From: Streptomyces filipinensis
GTDB lineage: Bacteria; Actinomycetota; Actinomycetes; Streptomycetales; Streptomycetaceae
Assembly (NCBI RefSeq): GCF_014649495.1
Contig: NZ_BMTD01000003.1
Span: forward strand, 124,001-188,000
Length of the DNA: 64,000 bases
Direction of reading: 5' to 3'
In this document: positions 34,154-41,611 of the stretch, in pieces
How the letters are laid out: the number at the start of each line of letters is the position of its first letter
Position numbering within the stretch: position 1 is the first letter of the stretch
Program-made: the position numbers and the translations under genes
Notes under the pieces: model-generated
Told to the model about the DNA's origin: nothing
Database searches by the model: none
The model's input: the letters and a program-made list of their open reading frames with translations, nothing else

Positions 34154-35173
34154 TCAGGAGTTGACGGCCGGGATCACCGTCGCGCCGTACGCGTCGATGG
34201 TGGCCTCCTGCGCGTCGTGCATGTCGTACACCGCGAACTGGTCGACGCCCAGCGCGCGGAGCGCGTTCAGTTTCTCGATGTGTGCCTCGGGCGGCCCGAT
34301 GACGCAGAACCGGTCGACGATCTCGTCCGGCACGAACTGGGTGTCGGGGTTGCCGCTGCGTCCGTGGTGGGCGTAGTCGTAGCCCTGCCGTGCCTTGATG
34401 TAGTCGGTGAGCGCGTCGGGGACCTGGGCGGAGTGTTCGCCGTACTTGGCGACCAGGTCGGCGACGTGGTTGCCGACCATGCCGCCGAACCAGCGGCACT
34501 GTTCGCGGGCGTGGGCGAGGGCCTCGGGCGAGTCGTCCTCGGTGACGTACGCGGGCGCCGCCACGCAGATCGTCACCTCCGAGGGGTCGCGCCCCGCCGC
34601 GACCGCCGCGTCCTTGACCGCCTTCACCATGTACTCGGTCAGGTACAGGTCCGACAGCTGGAGAATGAACCCGTCGGCCTCCTCGCCGGTCATCTTCAGC
34701 GCCTTGGGCCCGTACGCGGCCATCCAGACGGGGAGTTCGGCGCCCGGCTTGATCCACGGGAACCTGATCACCGTGCCGCCGAGGTCGGCCTCCTCGCCCC
34801 GGCCGAGGGCGCGGATGACCTTCATGGCCTCGCTGATCCGGGCGAGCGTGTTCGGTTTGCGGCCCGCGACCCGCATCGCCGAGTCGCCGCGGCCGATGCC
34901 GCAGACGGTGCGGTTGCCGAACATGTCGTTGAGGGTGGCGAAGGTGGAGGCGGTGACCTCCCAGGTGCGGGTGCCCGGGTTGGTGACCATCGGGCCGACC
35001 GTCAGCTTCGTGGTGTTCGCGAGGATCTGGCTGTAGATCACGAACGGCTCCTGCCAGAGCACGGCGGAGTCGAACGTCCAGCCGTACGTGAACCCGTTGC
35101 GCTCGGCCCGCTTCATCAGGCTGACGACGCGGGAGGCGGGCGGGTCGGTCTGCAGGACGAGTCCGAAGTCCAT
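34154..35173 (-). CDS. LLM-class F420-dependent oxidoreductase (TIGR03842-like)
   Basis: The 339-residue luciferase-like monooxygenase-fold protein is probably F420-dependent. It contains MDFGLVLQTDPP, GPMVTNPGTRTWEVTAS, TVCGIGRGDSAMRVAG and PVWMAAYGPKALKMTGEEADG. From memory this family repeatedly neighbours dihydropyrimidinase in actinobacteria. ATG 35173 follows AGGAG at 8 bases. A GTG at 35182 is too close to that site. It ends 11 bases after the dihydropyrimidinase stop, so it is in the same operon. It may catalyse the redox step on the pyrimidine or hydantoin ring, replacing a classical dihydropyrimidine dehydrogenase, which is not in the window. Confidence 0.88.
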   Translation of the reverse strand: MDFGLVLQTDPPASRVVSLMKRAERNGFTYGWTFDSAVLWQEPFVIYSQILANTTKLTVGPMVTNPGTRTWEVTASTFATLNDMFGNRTVCGIGRGDSAMRVAGRKPNTLARISEAMKVIRALGRGEEADLGGTVIRFPWIKPGAELPVWMAAYGPKALKMTGEEADGFILQLSDLYLTEYMVKAVKDAAVAAGRDPSEVTICVAAPAYVTEDDSPEALAHAREQCRWFGGMVGNHVADLVAKYGEHSAQVPDALTDYIKARQGYDYAHHGRSGNPDTQFVPDEIVDRFCVIGPPEAHIEKLNALRALGVDQFAVYDMHDAQEATIDAYGATVIPAVNS

Positions 35174-35184
35174 GGGCGCCACTC

Positions 35185-36588
35185 CTAGTTGAGGTACTGA
35201 CAGGTGGAGCGCGGGGTGAAGACGCCGTGGCCGGCATGCCCGGTGTACTCGCGCTCGGTGATGACCGCCTCGCCGCGTGAGAGCACGGTCTCGACCCGGC
35301 CGGTGACGCGCTTGCCCTCATAGGCCGAGTAGTCGACGTTCATGTGGTGCGTCCCGGCCGACATGACCTGCTCGGCGTGCGGGTCGTAGATGACGATGTC
35401 GGCGTCGGCACCCGGGGCGATGGTGCCCTTCTTCGGGTACATGCCGAACATGCGGGCGGGGGTGGCGCAGGCGATCTCGATCCAGCGGCGGCGGGAGATG
35501 TGCCCGTCGACGACGGCCTGGTGGAGCAGGTCCATGCGGTTCTCGACGCCGGGAAGGCCGTTGGGGATCTTCGAGAAGTCCCCCCGGCCGAGCTCCTTCT
35601 GGCCCACGAAGCAGAAGGGGCAGTGGTCGGTGGAGACGACCTGCAGGTCGTTCGTCCGCAGCCCCTGCCACAGCCTGGCCTGGTGCTCCTTCGGCCGCAG
35701 GGGCGTGCTGCACACGTACTTCGAACCCTCGAAGTCCGGCTCGGCGAGGTTGTCGGTCGACAGGAACAGGTACTGCGGGCAGGTCTCGCCGAAGACGTTC
35801 AGTCCCTCGTCGCGTGCCCGCGCCAGCTCGGCCACCGCCTCCATGGCCGAGACGTGCACGACGTACAGCGGGGCGCCGGCGACCTGCGCGAGCCGGATGG
35901 CGCGGTGCGTGGCCTCGGCCTCCAGCAGCGCCTTGCGGACCTCGCCGTGGTAGCGGGGGTCGGTCTCGCCCCGGGCGAGCGCCTGCTCGACCAGGACGTC
36001 GATGGCGATGCCGTTCTCGGCGTGCATCATGATCAGCCCGCCGTTCTCGGCGGAGCGCTGCATGGCGCGCAGGATCTGCCCGTCGTCCGAGTAGAAGACG
36101 CCCGGGTAGGCCATGAACTGCTTGAACGAGGTCACGCCTTCCTCCACGAGGAGATCCATCTCCTTGAGCGTCTCCTGGTTCACATCGGAGACGATCATGT
36201 GGAAGGCGTAGTCGATCGCGCAGTTGCCCTCGGCCTTGGCGTGCCAGGTGTCCAGGCCCTCGCGCAGGGTGTGGCCGACGCTCTGCACGGCGAAGTCGAC
36301 GATCGTCGTCGTACCGCCCCAGGCCGCGGCCCGGGTGCCGGTCTCGAAGGTGTCGGAGGCGAAGGTGCCGCCGAACGGCAGCTCCATGTGGGTGTGGGCG
36401 TCGACACCGCCCGGGATGACGTACTTCCCGGTGGCGTCGATGGCCCGCTCGGCGGTGAACGCCCCGGCGGCGGGGGTGCCCGACGCGGCGAGGGCGGCGA
36501 CGCGGCCGTCCTCGATCAGGACGTCGGCGTGGATCTCGTCGGATGCGGTGATGACCAGGCCTCCGCGGATGACGGTACGACCAGTCAT
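35185..36588 (-). CDS. hydA: Dihydropyrimidinase (D-hydantoinase)
   Basis: The 467-residue amidohydrolase opens dihydrouracil, dihydrothymine or hydantoin rings. The binuclear zinc site is complete: HTH at 65-67, carbamylated Lys156 in TSFKQFMAYPG, then MMHAENG, VVHVSAMEA and STDHCPFCF. The start is ATG 36588 with AAGGAG upstream. It is the core enzyme of the operon running from the first beta-ureidopropionase to the permease. Pyrimidine degradation and N-carbamoyl-amino-acid formation are both compatible. Confidence 0.95.
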   Translation of the reverse strand: MTGRTVIRGGLVITASDEIHADVLIEDGRVAALAASGTPAAGAFTAERAIDATGKYVIPGGVDAHTHMELPFGGTFASDTFETGTRAAAWGGTTTIVDFAVQSVGHTLREGLDTWHAKAEGNCAIDYAFHMIVSDVNQETLKEMDLLVEEGVTSFKQFMAYPGVFYSDDGQILRAMQRSAENGGLIMMHAENGIAIDVLVEQALARGETDPRYHGEVRKALLEAEATHRAIRLAQVAGAPLYVVHVSAMEAVAELARARDEGLNVFGETCPQYLFLSTDNLAEPDFEGSKYVCSTPLRPKEHQARLWQGLRTNDLQVVSTDHCPFCFVGQKELGRGDFSKIPNGLPGVENRMDLLHQAVVDGHISRRRWIEIACATPARMFGMYPKKGTIAPGADADIVIYDPHAEQVMSAGTHHMNVDYSAYEGKRVTGRVETVLSRGEAVITEREYTGHAGHGVFTPRSTCQYLN

Positions 36589-36642
36589 GGGGCCCACTCC
36601 TTCGTTGGTCGCGTGCGGTTGTCTGTGGCTGAGCGCGCCCAC

Positions 36643-36691
36643 GCGGCGGCAGCCGCATATCGGGCGCGGTCCCGCGCCCCCTACGGGGCGC
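36643..36691 (+). repeat. Dispersed intergenic repeat, copy A
   Basis: It begins GCGGCGGCAGCCGCATAT, continues with GGGCGCGGTCCCGCGCCC (a hairpin with a 2-base loop) and ends CTACGGGGCGC. It resembles copy B at 27434 and the common Streptomyces intergenic element. It sits between the first beta-ureidopropionase and the dihydropyrimidinase, where it could attenuate transcription. Confidence 0.65.
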
Positions 36692-36694
36692 TGC

Positions 36695-37537
36695 TCACGG
36701 CGCCGTCAAAGGCTCGTAGGCCCCCGGCGCCCGGTCCCGGTAGAACTGCCAGCGGTCGCGGACCTCGCGGAGTTTCGCCAGGTCCAGGTCGCGGACCACC
36801 AGTTCGGTCTCCTTGTCGCTCGCCACCTCGCCGACGAACTGGGCCTCGGGGTCCACGAAGTAGGTCGTGCCGTAGAAGTCGTTGTCGCCCAGGTCCTCCA
36901 CACCGACCCGGTTGATCGCGCCGACGAAGTACTCGTTGGCCACGGCCGCCGCGGGCTGCTCCAGCTGCCACAGGTAGCGGGACAGGCCGCGCGAGGTGGC
37001 CGACGGGTTGAACACGATCTCGGCACCGGCGAGGCCCAGCGCCCGCCAGCCCTCCGGGAAGTGGCGGTCGTAGCAGATGTAGACGCCGATCCGGCCGACG
37101 GCCGTGTCGAAGACGGGCCAGCCGCTGTTGCCCGGACGGAAGTAGAACTTCTCCCAGAACCCCCGCACCTGGGGGATGTGGGTCTTGCGGTACTTGCCGA
37201 GGTAGGAGCCGTCCGCGTCGATCACGGCCGCGGTGTTGTAGAGGACTCCCGGCTGCTCCTCCTCGTACATCGGCAGGACCAGGACGATGCCCAGCTCGCG
37301 GGCGAGTGCCTGGAAGCGCCGGACGGTCGGACCCTCGGGGATCCGCTCGGCGTACTCGTAGAAGGCCTTGTCCTGGACCTGGCAGAAGTAGGGGCCGTAG
37401 AACAGCTCCTGGAAGCAGAGGACCTGGGCGCCCTGCGCGGCGGCGTCGCGGGCCGCCTGCTCGTGCACCTGGATCATGGATTCCTTGTCGCCGGTCCAGG
37501 CGGTCTGGAAGAGGGCGGCACGGATCACTCGGCTCAT
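36695..37537 (-). CDS. Beta-ureidopropionase / N-carbamoyl amidohydrolase, copy 1
   Basis: The 280-residue carbon-nitrogen hydrolase (nitrilase superfamily) has the catalytic triad Glu44, Lys118 and Cys155 (CFQELFYGPY, GKYRKTH, YICYDRHFPE). It should hydrolyse the N-carbamoyl-beta-amino acid made by dihydropyrimidinase. It is about 70% identical by eye to copy 2 at 40562. It leads the operon containing dihydropyrimidinase, LLM enzyme and permease. A TAGGCT -10 candidate lies 30 bases upstream of its ATG. Confidence 0.93.
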   Translation of the reverse strand: MSRVIRAALFQTAWTGDKESMIQVHEQAARDAAAQGAQVLCFQELFYGPYFCQVQDKAFYEYAERIPEGPTVRRFQALARELGIVLVLPMYEEEQPGVLYNTAAVIDADGSYLGKYRKTHIPQVRGFWEKFYFRPGNSGWPVFDTAVGRIGVYICYDRHFPEGWRALGLAGAEIVFNPSATSRGLSRYLWQLEQPAAAVANEYFVGAINRVGVEDLGDNDFYGTTYFVDPEAQFVGEVASDKETELVVRDLDLAKLREVRDRWQFYRDRAPGAYEPLTAP

Positions 37538-37566
37538 CGGGACCTCCGGTAGCTCGGTGTGCCGTG

Positions 37567-37595
37567 AGCCTAGAAAGCCCGCGGGGAGCGTTCGA
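37567..37595 (-). promoter_or_regulatory. Candidate promoter of the dihydropyrimidinase operon
   Basis: On the minus strand TAGGCT (37572-37567) is a good Streptomyces -10 box, with a poor TCGAAC -35 element 17 bases upstream (37595-37590). The weak -35 is compatible with an activator binding the repeats just upstream. Confidence 0.4.
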
Positions 37596-37603
37596 TGGGC
37601 AGC

Positions 37604-37697
37604 GTGTCACGTCTGCGGGCGTGCGGCGTGCCACCGTGTCACGTCTGCGCAGTCCCATGTTTCACCGCCGTTTTCGCAGGTCGTCGCATGTTTCACC
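37604..37697. promoter_or_regulatory. Paired direct repeats with GTKTCAC cores
   Basis: GTGTCACGTCTGCG occurs at 37604-37617 and 37636-37649 (32-base spacing). CATGTTTCACC occurs at 37656-37666 and 37687-37697 (31-base spacing). The shared core is GT(G/T)TCAC, about three helical turns apart. All lie upstream of the candidate operon promoter and beside pucR, and a GTTTCAC also lies at 41529-41535 before the second operon. They are likely activator sites, possibly for PucR. Confidence 0.5.
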
Positions 37698-39264
37698 CCT
37701 GTTGCGCATCATGCGCGAGGAGCGCGATGTGCACGGAGGCCGCCTGTTCGAAGTCGTCCAGGTCGACACCGAGGCGGCCCTGTATGGCCTCCAGGCGGCG
37801 GTAGAGGGCGGGCCGGGAGACATGGTGGAGCTGGGCGGTGCGGGACTTGTTGCGGCCGGTCGCCAGATAGGTCCGCAGGACGTTCAGCAACTCCGGCTCG
37901 GTGTCGCCGAGCAGCCCGTCCAGCTCCCGCTCGGCGAAGGACTGCACCTGCGGGTCGTCGCGCAGCAGGCGGATCAGACCGCGCAGGTGTACGTCCTTGA
38001 GGCGTACGACGGCCGGCAGGGCGAGGGCGGCCGAGGAGTCGGCGACGGCGTCGGCGACATGCCGGGCCTCGCGCAGTCCGGCGGGCACGTCGTCCCAGGC
38101 GGTGCGGGGGCCGGCGGCGGCGACCACGGCCTGTGACCCGGCGCTGAGCCGGGCCGCGAAGTGGGCGGTGAGGACCTCGGCGTCCTGGTCACGGGCGAGG
38201 CTGAGCAGCACGGCGGCCGCGCCGTCGGCCAGTTCGGCGGCCAGCCCGGACAGGCCCAGCAGGCGCAGCACACGGTCCAGTTCGGCCGCCGTGCGGTCCA
38301 GGACGACCAGCGGGACGAAGGTGCGCCGGTTGACCGGCAGCCCGGCCGCGCGTGCCCTGGGCAGCAGCCGGCAGGCCGGTACGACACCGGAGACCAGGTC
38401 GGTCAGCAGGCTCTGTGCGGACTCCTCCTCCCAGGAGTGCGCGGAGCCGCCGCCGAGCATGCGGTGCAGGACCAGTGCCTCGGCGGCGCGGTCGGCGAGC
38501 AGTCGCCCGGTGGCCGTCTCGCCCCGGTAGCCGCACAGCAGCAGCCGGCCCCAGCGCTCCCCTCGTCCGCCCAGTTCGGCGCTGATCCAGCCGCCGCCCG
38601 CGCCCGCGCCGGCCTGCCGGGCGACCCGCTCCCAGTCGCGCAGCACGTCGTCCACCGCGGACCGCTCCCCCGCCGTGGCGAGGACGCGGTGGGCGAGGTT
38701 GGTGACCACGACCGGGCAGCCGCTGTGCCGGGCGACCTCGTCGAGCAGGCGCTGCAGCGGAGCACCGGCCGTGATCAGGGCGGTGAGTTCGGTGCGTACG
38801 GCCTCCGAGAGGCTGACGGCGGCGAACTTGCGCCGCACCAGCCGGCACTGGACCTCCTCGGTCAGCTCGGCGAAGGGGAAGGGCCGGTGCAGGACGACCA
38901 TCGGCAGTCCGCACCGTTCGGCGGCCCGGCGCATCACCTCGGGCGGCGCCGGGAAGGCCCGTCCGAGGCCGAGTACGACGGCGGCGGCCTCCGCCCGGTG
39001 CAGCGACTGGATGTACTCGGCCTGCTTGGCCTCGTCGCCGGCCAGGAGCACGCCGGTGGTGAGCACCATCTCGCCGCCGCTGAGCATCACGCCGACGTCG
39101 GCGGCCTCGGCGACGTGCACCCAGCGCACCGGCCGGTCGAGCTGCCCGGCCCCGGCCACCACCTCCGGCTCCCCGGCGAGCACCCGCTCCAGGGTGAGCA
39201 CCTGGCGGACGGAGAGGGCGGGTTCCGGGGCAGGGACGTGCCGGGATTCCCAGGTGGTCGTCAT
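37693..39264 (-). CDS. pucR: PucR-family transcriptional regulator
   Basis: The 523-residue regulator has an N-terminal PucR (purine catabolism) domain at about 18-140 (SVRQVLTLERVLAGEPEVVAG), a central GGDEF-like/CdaR-type region and a C-terminal helix-turn-helix. The last contains the diagnostic NKSRTAQLHHVSRPALYRRL. Proteins of this type activate nucleobase and hydantoin catabolic genes. It is the last gene of the unit that starts with the second beta-ureidopropionase, 17 bases after the aminotransferase stop. It probably controls both catabolic transcription units. Confidence 0.92.
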   Translation of the reverse strand: MTTTWESRHVPAPEPALSVRQVLTLERVLAGEPEVVAGAGQLDRPVRWVHVAEAADVGVMLSGGEMVLTTGVLLAGDEAKQAEYIQSLHRAEAAAVVLGLGRAFPAPPEVMRRAAERCGLPMVVLHRPFPFAELTEEVQCRLVRRKFAAVSLSEAVRTELTALITAGAPLQRLLDEVARHSGCPVVVTNLAHRVLATAGERSAVDDVLRDWERVARQAGAGAGGGWISAELGGRGERWGRLLLCGYRGETATGRLLADRAAEALVLHRMLGGGSAHSWEEESAQSLLTDLVSGVVPACRLLPRARAAGLPVNRRTFVPLVVLDRTAAELDRVLRLLGLSGLAAELADGAAAVLLSLARDQDAEVLTAHFAARLSAGSQAVVAAAGPRTAWDDVPAGLREARHVADAVADSSAALALPAVVRLKDVHLRGLIRLLRDDPQVQSFAERELDGLLGDTEPELLNVLRTYLATGRNKSRTAQLHHVSRPALYRRLEAIQGRLGVDLDDFEQAASVHIALLAHDAQQG

Positions 39265-39281
39265 GGCCGTACACCCGTTCT

Positions 39282-40565
39282 CTAGTACGTGCTCCTGAGC
39301 GCCCGTTCCAGGATCGCCGCGCCCTCCTCCGCCTCCGCGACGGTGAGCGACAGCGGTGGGGCGATGCGCAGGGCGCTGGTGTTGTGCCCGCCTCCCTTGC
39401 CGATGAGCAGGCCGCCCTCGCGGGCCGCCTCCAGTACGGCGGCGGCCGCCCGCGGGTCGGCCTCGTCGGTGCCGGGCCTGACCAGTTCGACACCGATCAT
39501 CAGGCCGCGCCCGCGCACCTCGCGCACGCCGGGCAGCTGGGCGGCGACGGCACGCAGCCGCTCGATGAGCAGGCCGCCGACCCGGCGGGCGTTGCCCTGC
39601 AGGTCGTGCTCCAGCAGATACGTCAGGTTCGCCAGCCCGGCCGCCATGGTGAGCTGGGTGCCGCCGAAGGTGGAGATGCTGTTGGCGTCCAGGCAGTTCA
39701 TGATCTCGGCGCGGGCGATCACCCCGCCGATCGAGCTTCCGTTGCCGACGCCCTTGGCGAAGGTGACGATGTCCGGCGGGCCGCTGCGGGCGTGCGCCTG
39801 CCAGCCCCAGAAGTGCTCGCCGGTACGGCCCCAGCCGGTCTGCACCTCGTCGGCGATCCACAGGACGCCCTGCTCGTCCAGGACCTCGCGGAAGGCGGCG
39901 TAGAGGCCGTCGGGCGGGGAGGTGAAGCCGCCGACGCCCTGGATGGGTTCGGCGATCAGCGCGGCGGGCGGCCGGGTGTGCCCCAGGATGTCCTTCAGGT
40001 CGGCGACGCACGCGTCGATGAACGCCCGGTCGTCCAGCTCGGCGTACGGTCCCCGGGTGCGGACGCCGCCGTGGACGTACAGGGTCTGCAGCGGCGACAG
40101 CGAGGTCGGCGACCAGCCGCGGTTGCCGGTGATGCCGACCGTGCTGAAGGAGCGGCCGTGGTAGCTGTTGCGCATCGCCAGGACCGTGTTGCTGCGCCGG
40201 TGGGTCGTGGCGAGCAGCAGCGCGGTGTCGTTGGCCTCGGTGCCGGAGGTGGTGAAGAAGACCCGGGCGTCCGGGATGCCGCTGAGCTGGGCGATGCGCT
40301 CGGCCAGGTCGACCATCGGCCGGTTCAGGTACAGCGTCGAGGAGTGGATGATCCGCCCGGCCTGTTCGCTGACCGCCTTGGTCACCTCGGGCAGCGCGTG
40401 GGCGGTCATCGTCGTCAGGATGCCGCCGAAGAAGTCCAGGTACTTGTTGCCGGCGGAGTCCCAGACGTGGCGGCCCTCGCCGTGGGTGATCTCGATCGGC
40501 TCGTCGTAGTACAGGGCGAGCCAGTCGGGGAGGACCTGGCGGTGGCGGGAGTAGAGGTCGTTCAC
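39282..40565 (-). CDS. Class III aminotransferase (beta-alanine/beta-aminoisobutyrate type)
   Basis: The 427-residue PLP-dependent aminotransferase has FFTTSGTEANDTA for phosphate binding, ADEVQTGWGRTG with Asp239 and the PLP lysine 271 in TFAKGVGNG. It resembles AGXT2-type enzymes that transaminate beta-alanine or beta-aminoisobutyrate, the end products of reductive pyrimidine degradation. GTG at 40565 overlaps the stop of the upstream amidohydrolase by four bases (GTGA), so translation is coupled. Confidence 0.93.
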   Translation of the reverse strand: MNDLYSRHRQVLPDWLALYYDEPIEITHGEGRHVWDSAGNKYLDFFGGILTTMTAHALPEVTKAVSEQAGRIIHSSTLYLNRPMVDLAERIAQLSGIPDARVFFTTSGTEANDTALLLATTHRRSNTVLAMRNSYHGRSFSTVGITGNRGWSPTSLSPLQTLYVHGGVRTRGPYAELDDRAFIDACVADLKDILGHTRPPAALIAEPIQGVGGFTSPPDGLYAAFREVLDEQGVLWIADEVQTGWGRTGEHFWGWQAHARSGPPDIVTFAKGVGNGSSIGGVIARAEIMNCLDANSISTFGGTQLTMAAGLANLTYLLEHDLQGNARRVGGLLIERLRAVAAQLPGVREVRGRGLMIGVELVRPGTDEADPRAAAAVLEAAREGGLLIGKGGGHNTSALRIAPPLSLTVAEAEEGAAILERALRSTY

Positions 40566-41404
40566 GGCTGCACCAGCCCTTCGTAGGCGTCGGGGCGGCG
40601 GTCGCGGTAGAAGGCCCACTGCTGCCGCACTTCGTCGATGAGGCCGAAATCGAGGTCGCGGACGAGGAGTTCCTCGGACTTGTCGCTCGCGGCCTCGCCG
40701 ACGAACTGCCCGCGCGGATCGACGAAGTAACTGGTCCCGTAGAAGTCGTTGTCGCCGTACTCCTCCTGCCCCACCCGGTTGATGGCGGCGACGAAGTACT
40801 CGTTGGCGACGGCCGCCGCGGGCTGCTCCAGCTGCCACAGGTGAGCCGAGAGGCCGCGGTGGGTGGCGGAGGGGTTGTAGACCAACTGGGCGCCGTTCAG
40901 GCCGAGTTGCCGCCAGCCTTCCGGGAAGTGCCGGTCGTAGCAGATGTAGACGCCGACCTTGCCCACGGCGGTGTCGAAGACGGGCCAGCCGAGGTTGCCG
41001 GGCTTGAAGTAGTACTTCTCCCAGAAGCCCTTGACCTGCGGGATGTGGTGCTTGCGGTACTTGCCGAGGTAGCTGCCGTCGGCGTCGATCACGGCGGCGG
41101 TGTTGTAGTAGAAACCGGACCGCTCGACCTCGAAGACCGGGACGACGACGACCATGCCGGTCTCCCTGGCGAGGTCCCGCATCCGGCGGACCGTCGGCCC
41201 GTCGGGCACCGGCTCGGCCCAGCGGTAGTGCTCCGGTTCCTGAACCTGGCAGAAGTAGGGCGAGTTGAAGACTTCCTGGAACCCGATGATCCTCGCGCCC
41301 GCGCGGGCCGCCTCGCGGGCGTGCTCCTCGTGTTTGGCCACCATGGACTCGGTGTCGCCGGTCCAGGTGGCCTGGACCAGTGCGGCTCGTACGACGTTGG
41401 TCAT
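40562..41404 (-). CDS. Beta-ureidopropionase / N-carbamoyl amidohydrolase, copy 2
   Basis: The 280-residue nitrilase-superfamily enzyme has the same triad positions as copy 1: Glu44, Lys118, Cys155 (GFQEVFNSPY, GKYRKHH, YICYDRHFPE). It leads a separate unit with the aminotransferase and pucR. ATG 41404 follows GAAGGAGC. Two paralogues in one pathway suggest different carbamoyl substrates, for example carbamoyl-beta-alanine and carbamoyl-beta-aminoisobutyrate, but the sequences do not decide this. Confidence 0.93.
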   Translation of the reverse strand: MTNVVRAALVQATWTGDTESMVAKHEEHAREAARAGARIIGFQEVFNSPYFCQVQEPEHYRWAEPVPDGPTVRRMRDLARETGMVVVVPVFEVERSGFYYNTAAVIDADGSYLGKYRKHHIPQVKGFWEKYYFKPGNLGWPVFDTAVGKVGVYICYDRHFPEGWRQLGLNGAQLVYNPSATHRGLSAHLWQLEQPAAAVANEYFVAAINRVGQEEYGDNDFYGTSYFVDPRGQFVGEAASDKSEELLVRDLDFGLIDEVRQQWAFYRDRRPDAYEGLVQP

Positions 41405-41434
41405 GAGCTGCTCCTTCGACGCGACCGTCAGAGC

Positions 41435-41463
41435 CTCTACGCCCGTAGAGCAGGCCGTAGAGG
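41435..41463 (-). promoter_or_regulatory. Palindromic operator overlapping the transcription start
   Basis: CTCTACG-CC-CGTAGAG (41435-41450) is a perfect inverted repeat. A third half-site CGTAGAGG (41456-41463) pairs equally with the left arm. The array begins just downstream of a strong -10 box and ends about 30 bases before the ATG of copy 2. This is the classic place for a repressor, or for autoregulation by the PucR encoded in the same unit. Confidence 0.65.
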
Positions 41464-41467
41464 GACG

Positions 41468-41496
41468 AAAGTAAGCCTCCTGGAGGCCCTTGCCAA
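41468..41496 (-). promoter_or_regulatory. Promoter of the second catabolic operon
   Basis: On the minus strand TTGGCA (41496-41491), a 17-base spacer and TACTTT (41473-41468) form a good principal-sigma promoter. The predicted start is near 41461, inside the palindrome array. Confidence 0.6.
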
Positions 41497-41611
41497 GACC
41501 ATCGTCACCAACCCGCGGAGTTGATCACGTTTCACACTCCTGTGGGTGAGCACCACGACCGCCCGCAGGGGTGAAGCGGGGCAGACAGGGGCATTCCTCC
41601 CTGGGCGCCGG

